Shown here one piece after another: positions 12,415-22,823 of a stretch of DNA of 64,000 bases. A program made the translations under genes and the position numbers. Within the stretch, counting starts at the first letter, position 1. Every line of letters starts with the position of its first letter. The stretch comes from Aulostomus chinensis (Eukaryota > Chordata > Actinopteri > Syngnathiformes > Aulostomidae). The stretch is from contig JBBMOA010000015.1 of assembly GCA_037954235.1 (NCBI GenBank), forward strand, positions 6,328,001-6,392,000, written 5' to 3'. Under the pieces are notes generated by a model, which worked only from the letters and a program-made list of their open reading frames with translations, did not search any database and had not been told where the DNA came from.

Positions 12415-13693
12415 AACACATAACATATTCCTGTAGGGGATAATTTGAAAAATGCACTCTTTGTATGCTGCATGCTATGTTTGTTGCCCTATTGGTGAAG
12501 AAATAGATATTTAAAAGCTCATGAGCTGTGCAGAACAGATAATAATTATACCAGAGCACTTGAGAGCTAACATATGGAAGAATTTCAGCATTGACGAAGG
12601 CTGTTTGCTGACTTGACAACGCACCTGTTAGCTTGTCAATCTGGTGAGGTTCCGTAGATACCAGAAGCAACGGGACATCATTCAAACCACAAGGCTTGCA
12701 TTTAGTATGTTGGCCTTTTACATGATGTGTACAATACCTGCATTATTGCTCAAGAGACTGTTGAGTCTCCTGCATGTGTGGAAATACTGTAGCTAGTGAC
12801 CATGTAAAAACACATGAGATCATTCACAGTTTGCATCCCCCCACTAACGCAGCAACTGAGAATCTTTTTTTTTTTTCCAAGATAATTTTTAACACCATTT
12901 TTTTTGTTGTTGAAAGCAATGCACCGTCAGTGTAAAGAGAAGAGGAATTAGAGAGTGTGAAGATAAAACCTTCTCAGCACCATACTTATTTGTCTGTCCT
13001 TCTCCTTCTCCTTTGCATTCATAAATCACTGATCGCTTCCCTCCTAAAGTTTGGCTCCTTACTGCCATGGCTGAGTCTGCTCCCAGTGGTCCAGCAGGCC
13101 AGTTAGCCAGCTGGGCCGCCAGCTACCACTGGCCTCCTATCCCCTGCCATGTGTCCCACATTTTCTCCATGCCAGGTCTCAGTAGAGAATAGTTGATGAC
13201 TCACCACAGCTTCCTTCCCCCTGCCTCTTCCTCCATCCGTCTTGTTTTCAGGGTAATGGAGCTAATGTTCAGTCTTGTGGACAGCTAACGGGAGACACTT
13301 GGGCCTTATGCAAACTTTATGATGGTGGAGATGTTGTCTCTTCTGCACGCTGTATAAATGGTGCGTCGTTCGGTGGCTGCACTTATTCTAACCCTGATTT
13401 CTGCTGAATTATTAATGGTCAACAGGGTCAGGGTCTGCTTTTAGTGCTCCCCTGTGAGGCATTGAGGGGCTTCACGCTGCATGTGCACTCATAATATCAT
13501 CACCACACAGACCACACAAAGCAGACAATCAAAAATTACCAAACATGTTACGAAATAATGTGCTGGTAAATATAGTGGATGAGCAGCAGGGAGGAGGATG
13601 TGCGTGCTTTGGATTTTTTCATAGAAAGACGAAAAGCAGACAATATTTCTTTTGAGACAATCACAGTGAAAACTACCTAGATGCTGCAGGAAA

Positions 13694-13751
13694 ATGCAGT
13701 AATTATACTCATATCTGAGTATAATATGCAGTAATTATACTCATATCTGAG
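13694..13751. repeat. Tandem duplication, 26-bp unit at 32-bp spacing
   Basis: The 26-bp unit beginning atgcagtaattatactc and ending atctgag occurs at 13694-13719 and again, identical, at 13726-13751. A 6-bp AT-rich spacer separates the copies. Confidence 0.9.
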
Positions 13752-15004
13752 CAGCTGTGACCATAAAATGAAAATATTCCTCTGCCTCCATTAATCACCA
13801 CGATTTGTTTCAAATTACATAAATTAATGATGAACGTTCAGTTAGGATGTAAGCCATCAAATTATTTAAAATATTGTTATATTGCAGTTACATTTTACAT
13901 TTAAATATGGCTTTGTACCTAAACTTTTAATGTTTACTCCAGTTTGTTTCACAGGTTTGTTTTTTTTTATTTTTTACTTTGGTTTGCTGTTGACTGTCTC
14001 ACCACAAATACTTGTTACACAACTGAAATGTTGCCACCACATTTTTTTACGGCGAAACCAAAGTTGTGTTTCGAATCAGTCTGTTTGAATATTATTAGGC
14101 CCAGCAGATGGACAAGAGATGAGTGAATGTGCTCCAGGTATTGCAGTATTCACCAGTAATGACATTTACATGCACATCACTAATCCGCCTATCGAGATTT
14201 TCTATAGGGTCACTAATTGTTGTTTTTTTTTAATGTATGGTATTTACATAAGTTGCTTATTAGACATTTTATTCATGTAAATTTACACAGAATAAAGCAA
14301 AATCTCTTGAATGACTGACGACGCCTGCCTGTATTGCCTCTCCACGCTTTACATTTCCAGCCGGAATGATAACCTGAAAGTTTCTGTCGCTTTGCTGCTT
14401 TCATTTCAATGTGGACATTTCTGTTTTTCATAAATAGATCAAGTGCTAACAAGCTTGCAACACTCAATGGAAGCCACAGCGAACTTTGTCAAGCAGTTTG
14501 ACAGCCATGTGACTTGTAAAATGTTACAAAATCATGACAAGACGCCGATTTGAGTTACAGTCATCTAAAAATGTTACCAGAATCTTAGTCAGAATATTGT
14601 CTTCATCAGGTTAGTATTGGAATAATGTCACCCTTGTAAACATCGTCAAGATGCATTCTCTCCATTGCATTGTCTGACTGTCACATGGTTTGACGAGTAC
14701 ACTAATATCCTAATTTCCATAGCGATTACATATTTACTTTTGAAGACCAAGACCGGTAAATTAAGATTTTCTGTTTAATGTATTTTTCATTTTAACCAGA
14801 AAATCTACTTTGAAAATGAGCTTTGATCATTGTGTCCAAGCAATCTAGTTTTCACGAGCCAAAGACAACTGTGAAAACATGAAAACATTCCCACAAACGG
14901 AACATGAAGATGAAGGGTGCATGCATATTAGATAAATACACATCTTTTACCCTTTTTTTTTTGTCCTGCAAGAGAGTATGTTGTGTCTGCTTTTTGTGTT
15001 TCTT

Positions 15005-15026
15005 TGTGTGTGTGTGTGTGTGTGTG
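15005..15026. repeat. (TG)n microsatellite
   Basis: About eleven TG units. Confidence 0.9.
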
Positions 15027-15208
15027 TTCTTGACTACACAGTCATTTTCTCCATGGCTCTCCTTCATAAGATATTTACATTTCCATCTATTATGGATTGT
15101 GATTTGATTGAAGCTGAGTGTTCCCATCTTGCCCCTTCTGTGAACCCACCACATGCATCACCGGGCTTAAAAAACAACAACAAGAGTATTCCCCGTTTCA
15201 GCATGGCT

Positions 15209-15244
15209 ATCATCATCATCATAATCATCATCATCATCATCATC
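15209..15244. repeat. (ATC)n trinucleotide repeat
   Basis: Twelve triplets with one interruption (ataatc). On the minus strand it translates to a run of aspartates, which is why a spurious open frame spans it. Confidence 0.9.
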
Positions 15245-15818
15245 CAAAGCTAGTGATTCTAACCATCTTACAAAAAAAGTCTTAGTCTGTTTTGTGCGTA
15301 TTTTGTTGATTGAATATTTCTTCAATACTCTGAATTTGGAATGTTGGAAGAAATGAGCTAAAAAAACCAACACAACAATGAAGGAAGTGTTCCAGACCTT
15401 TCTTATAAACCTTTTATTTTGATGTTGTAGATTGTGCAAACTCGCTGCCTCATTTAAAGTCAGTACAAACAACGCCTAAGGCCTCTCCACCAACTGCAAG
15501 TCATTTGGAGTTTGCAGCTTTTCGTATTCCCTCCTTCAGATTCAACCATTAAGTCAAAATCCAACTTGGATGCTCAGAATACCCACATCTCCAGGCAAGA
15601 GGCATATTTGCGGCCTCGTGTAAACAGAGTGGCTGCTCCAACAAACCCTCTAATCCTCAACACATTGAGCAACAACCACTCCTCTCTGTCTCCGTTCACC
15701 TCTTTCCAAATATATTTATGTTTTTCTCTTCCTCTCGCCCTCTGTCAAACTCTCCTCTCCCCAACCACTATCTCTATGTGTCGCCACATTATGGATCACA
15801 CTCGGAAGTGTGGTTAAA

Positions 15819-15858
15819 ACACACACGCACGCACGCACGCACACACACAAACACACAC
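15819..15858. repeat. (AC)/(ACGC) microsatellite
   Basis: CA units interrupted by four ACGC units, then CA again with one AA interruption. Confidence 0.9.
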
Positions 15859-15889
15859 TCTGACCGCTTGGTGGCTGTCCCTCATGGTC

Positions 15890-16260
15890 TCCATTCCTTT
15901 CACCAGCTGCCCTCCCAGTCAGCTCCTCACCCATTCCTCTATTCCCTCACTTGATTTCCTTGCTCTCCCCATCTTTTCTCTTTGCATCATCTATCCTCAT
16001 CCCTCTCACTTCCCCCTCTCACGCCATCCCTCTTCCTGTCTGTCATCCTCTCATTTCATCTCCCTCTCTCCTCAACTCTTTATCTTTTACCCGTCTCACT
16101 GCTTTGTAATTCATCTTGTCCTCCCCTCTGTCTCTCTCCTTTTCCATCCACCTTTTTATCCACCTCCCACCTGTGTCACTCTTCATGTACCCCAGTTCTC
16201 TCTCTCACATCTCTGTCCTCCTACTCTCCTTGACCTTATTTTGTTCTGCTCTTTTTGTAA
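15890..16260. repeat. Pyrimidine-rich block
   Basis: About 370 bp in which C and T make up most of the + strand, with many tctctc, cctcc and catcc repeats. A 207-codon frame runs through it (15884-16507) only because CT-rich sequence lacks stop codons; its translation is low-complexity S/L/P/H and resembles no protein. Confidence 0.7.
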
Positions 16261-19034
16261 TATGACAAATCCAACATCCACCATTTTGTTGTCTTTAAAA
16301 GTCCGGCTTAAGCTTTTCAGAAGCAAAGTCCCTACTCACTTTTTTCGGTATTACACGAGCTTAACTTTATTTGAGTCACTGACCTTTTTATACCATGACA
16401 CCATGTTACCATTTATTCAGAATTATGCCTTTGAAATACTCTGGAAAATTTCAAGTAATGTTTTTCATGCAGTGCCAAATATGTGTCCTCTGTATGATGT
16501 CATCTGAAGGTATTTGCATACAAATGGGGTTGCGTGAGATGAAAACTGATGCAGCTGAGGTGCAAAGATTTGCAGTTACAGTAAATAAAATTAGCATCCA
16601 AATCTGTTCTACTGCATGTGAAGGTGCTAATTAGAACCAGCTTTATACCAGTGTGTCCTCCTTGGTTTTGACAAAAAATATTGGAAAACTGAAATGTTTA
16701 GTTGTGCGTCTACACCCAGATTCAGTCAGCTACACACACTGGTGATAAAACATCACGGCTTACCCAGTTCTTCTTTTTGATCAGGCTTGGGGGGGAAAAA
16801 TGTGTTTAACTGTAGACCTTTTTTTGCTCGCTTTAGGCTAGTTACAACATTGGCCTGTTAACTGCTAGCATACACAACATTACTTATTTGATGCACTTTT
16901 GCTACATGTTGTGATGCTCCACGGATTGGAACCAGACTCTTGTGGTAAGTTTTTTTTCTTTTTCTTTCTGAAACTGTTGTCATTGAATAGAGCAAGTTGT
17001 GCCTCTGTTCCTGTTGTGTGAATGAGTGTGAGGCAGCCACTTGTATCAAAAGGCCCAAAGCCATTGTAAGCGTCACTTGATTCACCTCACTGGATGTGTT
17101 ATATCTGCGCACACTCCAAAATGGAGGTATAACAAAAGGCCAGTTACACTTTTCAAAATGTTCCTTCGAAAGCACATTGGTCTTTAAGAGGCCAGATGTG
17201 AACACAGTTGTCTTTTAAATGGAACACCGCCAGCAACAAGCATGTGTACTCTTGTCAGTGCAACTGCTACCTCTGTTCCTGAGTGTGTGGTGCACCTCAG
17301 GCATCCGATTTGAAGTGCTCATCCCACAGAACCGAGTTCTGGGGCTGGGAAGCAGCCGTGGTCACAGGCCGAGGCTGCAAAGTCCAAACCAGCTCAGAGT
17401 GGAGGAGACAAAGCAGTTGGACGTGCCTCACAATTCTTTAAGAACACATTAGGTCACGTTAACAATCGGTGTACTTCAAATGTACATGTCAGAAGCTTAC
17501 AGTATGGTTTTGAGTGTCATGACAATAGAGGAGAAATGTCATCGAGCTCTCGTCTTGTTTTTGCTGGAACAACAAAAATACGCAAATGCTGCAATTTAGA
17601 TCCAGTATTGATGAGATAAAAGGACCAAAAACATTCATTGTCTCAATAAATATTGTTCTCTGTGATTTTCTACTTAATTACTGATAGTATTGATTAGCTT
17701 CAATGCTAAGTCTTATGATTCAGCCCCAAGGCTCATTCAATACAGATCTCAGTGCCCATCCCCAGTAGGAGGCAATACGCTGTAAATGAAGAGCTCCATT
17801 TGAAGAGGAATGTCATCAGCTTTGATTTCAGGTGAAATAAAAAACTGAACTGACAATATGACCTCAGCCTGGTTCAAACACAGGGGGATTAGACTAACCA
17901 GCCAAAATCCATCAAGGTCAGGTCAGGCTGCTTTATTCTTGCCCCTTCCCAACCTCCCTACCCACCTCCTTTCCCTCAATTCCTTGACCTCTCCTTCCTC
18001 AGACCTCTCCTCACGGGTCCCTTCCTTTGTTGGCTGTCTTTCTTCCTCTCGTCCTGCTGCCTCTCCCCTCACCTCTGGAGTAATGACAGCCAGCTGTCAT
18101 CGCCACACCAGCTCCCCTGACCACTGAACACACCCGACAGCAGCACTGATGAGATCACTCACTCAACATCTCTCTCGCTCTCTATGTCTGGGCAGGGCTC
18201 GGTCAGAACAATTTTAGATGGTGCTTGTTCTCTTTTTATTTATTCAGGAGCTTCCTTTTTTTGTCATTGTGTGTGTGTGTTTATCAGTACGTGTGTGCCA
18301 AACCCCTTCTTGTGTTTTTTTTTTCTCCTCCCTTTCTCACCATTTGAATCCAAAAAAGACGTATATCCCTCCATGATGCTGCTTGGGTACCTAGAGGCAA
18401 ATCATCATTTAATCATTAGACCTGTCAGTTGAAGAAGAGGGGAAAGTGCTAATGTTTTATTCAGAACTTCTAATTCTGGGCCGTTCCGTTTGTGGCTCTG
18501 TCTTGTCCGGTTGGGTATTGTCTTTATTAGGTGTCTGCTGGTTTTACTGCCGCTCACGAAAATGCAAGCATGAGGTGTGTGACTTGAATACTGTTAGAAC
18601 AGTGTTGGTGCCTCGCTGGAAATATTGCTCTTTTTGTCCTCCACATTGAAACACACGCAAATAGGGAGCTTTTGTTAAAATGTCACAAACACTAGTTCTT
18701 GTTTTTGAACTGAATATTATGTTGTGCTTGAAAGGCAGCAAACAAAAAAGGAGTTTTCTGTGGTGGCTGCCGTCCTGCGGAGCCTGCGGTTCCAGTAGGA
18801 CGGTGGCTTCCAGGGCTGCAGGAGGGCTGATAAAATACTTTCTTACATTATTATTTGGAATGATAGTGCAGTACATGTCACATCAGAGGGAATGTTGATT
18901 TGTATTATTATTCTCATTTTCTCTGAAAAATCAATTAAAATGCTTTTGATGTTATTTTTGTAGGAATCTTTCAAAACCATTTCTGGATGACCTCGATATG
19001 TAATTGAAAATGTTACTCTGACATGCAATTAGCC

Positions 19035-19053
19035 AAAAAAAAAAAAAAAAAAA
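19035..19053. repeat. Poly-A run (A19)
   Basis: An uninterrupted A run. Confidence 0.9.
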
Positions 19054-20301
19054 GCCCAGAAAAACAGCTGATTTAATTGCGCAGATGTTTGACTCAATAT
19101 TTGTGTCAGCAGACTCTTATGACCAGTCTGGTACTGTGGTGAAGGGTTGAGCATAAACCGTCAGAGACCCAGTAATGAGACACTGGTGACCTCGCATTTC
19201 AGATCCCAGCCCTCAGTGCTTCATAGGGGGACCCTCTTTTCTAGACTGTACTCCCTAGTGGATTTCAGTCCAGGTTTTGGCCTGTGGGTGAGCCAGAGGT
19301 ACCATGTACACTTCGAGACTCAACTTTTTGCGCTTTCATTTCCATTGGATGCGGAATCCACTTTCTCATCCCAGGGTTTTGTCTGCATCATCTTTCACCC
19401 TCTGTAGCTCTCCATTCAGCTCTGTTAGGCCATCTATCTCTCCAACATCATCAGATCTACAACAGCACACCTCTGTGGCTCAGGAAACCCTCTCTTCAGA
19501 TCTCTCATAACCCATCCAGTTTTAATACAATTCTTTTATCCTTTTTGTTCTGTGCAAAGGCAATAGAGGGATTTTCTCACTTCTTTCTCTAAATGTAACC
19601 ATTGTCATCCTGTTGCAACAACCCATTTTCTGTTTTACAGTAGCCACATCCCTTGTGTGGTCTCTATGCGGTATTACCTGACTCATCATATATGCAATTA
19701 CATTTCCTTTGCGCATAAAACAGACATAAGGAGCAGACAGATGTGGAACCAAATAATTGAATCAACCATATTGCTGTATATGCAACACATCCTCCTTGTA
19801 CTCTTTAAGATGGAAGACATTATTGGAAAATCGAAGGAGGGAACGAACATTGAGATTTAAACAAGCCTCTGCCAGGTTTTAGTGCTAAAGAGTCCTTCAC
19901 TTCATAGCTGCAGGCAACTTCCGTATAATGTTCCGTGTCACAACAATAAATATATTTGTAACAATACGGTAGCAAGATAAGCGTGAACAAGTCTCACTTG
20001 TTTATATACTGCCTATGTACTACGTATATTGTGACTACAGGGTAAATACCACCAGTATAATGCTGCTGCTTTAGTAGCATCTATGAAGGCCAGCCAGGTT
20101 TGCTTCCTATTCCCTGTAATTTTGTTTTATCACCGCTCCTTTAAATTTGGGGAAAGTGTTTAAGAGTGCGCCCTGCTGCCAGAATACAATGATGATGTCT
20201 GCTGATAAAATATCAAAGACCAAAGCAGGAAGTTAGCGTTGCATACTGTATATGCATTCAATGCAATCAAGCACAAGAGCACAAAACAATAAATAGGGGT
20301 T

Positions 20302-21243
20302 TTAAAGGTGCCATAGAGAGGTTGAACGGGGTATTAATTCTTGTTCTGTGGTGTGATATGTAACCCCACAAAAAATGGTTGGGCCTGTCACAGCTCAGAA
20401 GCTTCCTAAAGGCTCTCTGAAAACGCTATGTTACCATGTTGGGTTTAGAATGCGTCGTTTGTCCCGATTGGGGTCGTTTCTGACCTCATCTGGCAACCTC
20501 ATTATTTATGCAAGTGCATGAGTTGACGGCGATCGGTTGCCGTTGTTTATCTGGCAACCTCACTTAACTACTACTCGGTGATTGGCTGCCCTCACCGTCA
20601 CTGAAAAGAAAGTACTCCCACTCTCTCGGCTAACTGTCGCCAGTGCTAAGTGTGACTGCTACTGTCAATTGACAACATTCCATATCATACAACAACATTC
20701 GTAAGATAAGATACCAAGTAGCCACGGCCCATTCGCGGATCCAGCCGTATATGCAGTGGCGGGGTGGCCGTCGGGACACCAGGAGTTTTACCGGTGGCCT
20801 GGCGAGAGCTTGCCAGATTCCTTCCCCCTCAAGCCAGGCCAGGCCAGCTAGCAACAGACAGCGCAGATAAAACAAAGGTCTCAATTCTATCGAGGCCATT
20901 CATCAATCAGTCTGCTCAGTCAGTGCTGCTGCAGTCTGCAGTTTGTGTGTCGCGCGCGAGCGAGCATAATCGCCCCCACCCGACATATGTCGTAGGGGCG
21001 TGTGTGAAAGGGGTGGGTTCAGTGTGTGCAAGTGTGTGGGGGGGGCACTGACTGAACTGTGACGTAACACTTCAGCCAAAAACACATTGGTCCATTTTCC
21101 CGCAGCGATTTAAAAAAGGGGAGATACTTCGAACAGAGGTCACGACACTGCCTCACACTTCGTGTGTATTCCCCACAACTGGGGGACGTTGAAGAAACAC
21201 CAAAAACACGAAAACGATGATTTTCATTCAAGGTGACCTTTGA
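20302..21243. mobile_element. TTAA-type DNA transposon (piggyBac-like, non-autonomous)
   Basis: The left boundary is TTAA followed by aggtgccatagagag. The right boundary ends aaggtgacct followed by TTGA, a one-base decay of TTAA. The outer 19 bp of the two ends pair at 12 positions when one is inverted. The interior of about 930 bp is clearly richer in GC and CpG than its surroundings (for example cgcgcgcgagcgagc near 20950), which marks it as a separate unit. Several phrases, such as gcagtggcggggtgg and acgaaaacgatgattttcat, are ones I recall from a repetitive teleost TTAA element. No frame encodes a transposase. Class assignment is tentative; the boundaries are reasonable. Confidence 0.55.
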
Positions 21244-22630
21244 AGTATTACTATCTGCTTGGATTTCTAAGTATTTCAGCCCACATAATGTATGTTTTTC
21301 ACTCCATCGACAGTCTGCGCAAGTGTGAAGCTCAGTATGTTTCTCACATGACTAATATTGCCTGGGGAACACAAACTCATTTGTAATAATAGCGCAGATC
21401 ATCTGCGATTTTAATCTTGTGTTAATCTTTTGCGTCTGGCAAGATGGAAAATCTCTCATCTTGCACAAATGGCCCCCAACATGACGTGTGTGAGAGCCGT
21501 ACTTTATTTATCTTTTTAACTTGCAGATCTGAAATCAGTTTATTTTGCCATATCACAGGAAATGGCACGATGCATGATTTACGTTTGATGCACCGACAGT
21601 CATGCATGGATACGCGAAAGGGTGTACGCTCTGGTGAATGTGAGACTGTACCGCATTCCCTGGTTATACTAATATTCACGCCATCAACTTCCATCGATGC
21701 TTGTGAAAACAGACACACACACACTGACATCTTACACAAGTGGTGTGCTCTACAGATCAAATGACCTGTGTCACATGAAAAAAGAATGCTTCTGCTGTGC
21801 TTCACCTTTAACGGAGTGAAGATCTTCAACGATAACTGAGAGCTAGAAGTCCGTGTTGGGGTTCTGTGTCTGTGCTCTCTAGTTTCTTCTGAACGAAATG
21901 ATGAGTGCCACAGTGAGGTGAAGTTGGCAACAACAGCGCACTTGTTGGTCTTGGGTTTCTTTCATGGGACTTGTTGACAGTGAGTCTAGACCAGGGTTTT
22001 CCTTTGTCTTGTAAGTTGGGTACAGTGCCAACACATTCACGCAGCATTTAAACTGAATAAGAGGGAGGACAAAACAATACTGTGAGTTCTCTACAGCTCT
22101 GTAGACAGAGGAAAACAATTGTTCTTTGTGTTTGGGATTCCCAGCGCTTTTGCAGGGGTTGGAACACCGAGATTGATTCCTCTCAGTGGGCTGGAAATGC
22201 AAATTTGAGTCTGAATCAATTCCCTGGAGTAGCTCAGTCAGCTGGGTAGCTGCTGCATGCACTGAGTCTGAATCACCATAAGATGCTTGACTTGTGAGAA
22301 ATAATTTGGTAAATTTGTGTTGTTTGAGGGATTACTTCAGGGCATATAGCTATTATCCTTTTCTTTTTCTCATTTTGACATTCAGTTGTCTGAAAATGCT
22401 TTTTTTTAATTCGTGTGTATAAAAAGAATCAAATGGTTTTTGAGGTAACCTGCTACCGAATGACCTGCAACCGTGAATATCAAACCCAGTCAGTGTGTCT
22501 CCAACAGAACCATGAAGAGTAGAACTATTCTGAGACTCCTCGTCTGATAAGTCCGTTAAGAATCCTTGTCTGACCTTTAATATTCTGGCCCTCTAAGTGG
22601 TGTCAAAGGATTTAATCCACAACACGTTGT

Positions 22631-22638
22631 TATAAAAG
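22631..22638 (+). promoter_or_regulatory. TATA-box-like element (tataaaag)
   Basis: A consensus-grade TATAAAAG lies 49 bp before the ATG of the candidate first exon at 22680. A start of transcription near 22660 would leave a short leader of about 20 nt. TATAAAAG also occurs by chance in AT-rich DNA, so the call depends on the exon being real. Confidence 0.3.
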
Positions 22639-22679
22639 CATCAAGCAGCTAAAGCCCACCCAACTGAGGAAGCTCTGAG

Positions 22680-22823
22680 ATGTTGTGGCCTCGTGCTCTT
22701 TACTGTCTCACCTCTATGGCCTGTTGCCCTGTGGGGGCTATTAGTCATCTTGGCTGTGGAAGCAAGGCCATCGGGAGTGCTTGGTCTTTGTTCTCCCAGA
22801 ACCCAGCAGGGAGGGAGAAGCAG
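22680..22823 (+). CDS. Candidate alternative first exon (unconfirmed)
   Basis: An ATG with G at -3 opens 48 codons and stops at a strong donor, AAGCAG followed by GTGAGT at 22824-22829. The peptide starts MLWPRALYCLTSMACC and is fairly hydrophobic for its first 30 residues, loosely like a signal peptide. The exon ends in phase 0, whereas the fstl exon at 30807 needs phase 1. Direct joining would shift the frame and stop after about two dozen codons, so it would have to be non-coding in effect, joined through another exon, or unrelated. No family was recognised. Confidence 0.2.

Larger units (their letters stand above)
8834..20301. other. Non-coding DNA rich in repeats, no gene recognised
   Basis: This long stretch holds microsatellites, two C21 tracts, a retroelement-like tail, a pyrimidine-rich block and a short tandem duplication, each listed separately. 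A candidate poly(A) signal AATAAA lies at 10192-10197 but has no attached gene. An ATG in a good start context lies at about 13068 and opens only about 40 codons. It is probably intron or upstream flank of the fstl gene. Confidence 0.45.

Noticed and set aside
13068..13195. ATG in an excellent start context (gccATGG) with about 40 codons, GC-richer than its surroundings
   Set aside because: No signal peptide, no domain and no good donor before the stop codon.
15209..15244. Run of aspartates in a minus-strand frame
   Set aside because: It is the translation of an ATC trinucleotide repeat, not an acidic protein domain.
15884..16507. Longest open frame in the window (207 codons, + strand)
   Set aside because: It crosses a CT-rich block that lacks stop codons by composition. 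The translation is low-complexity S/L/P/H with no domain and no splice logic.
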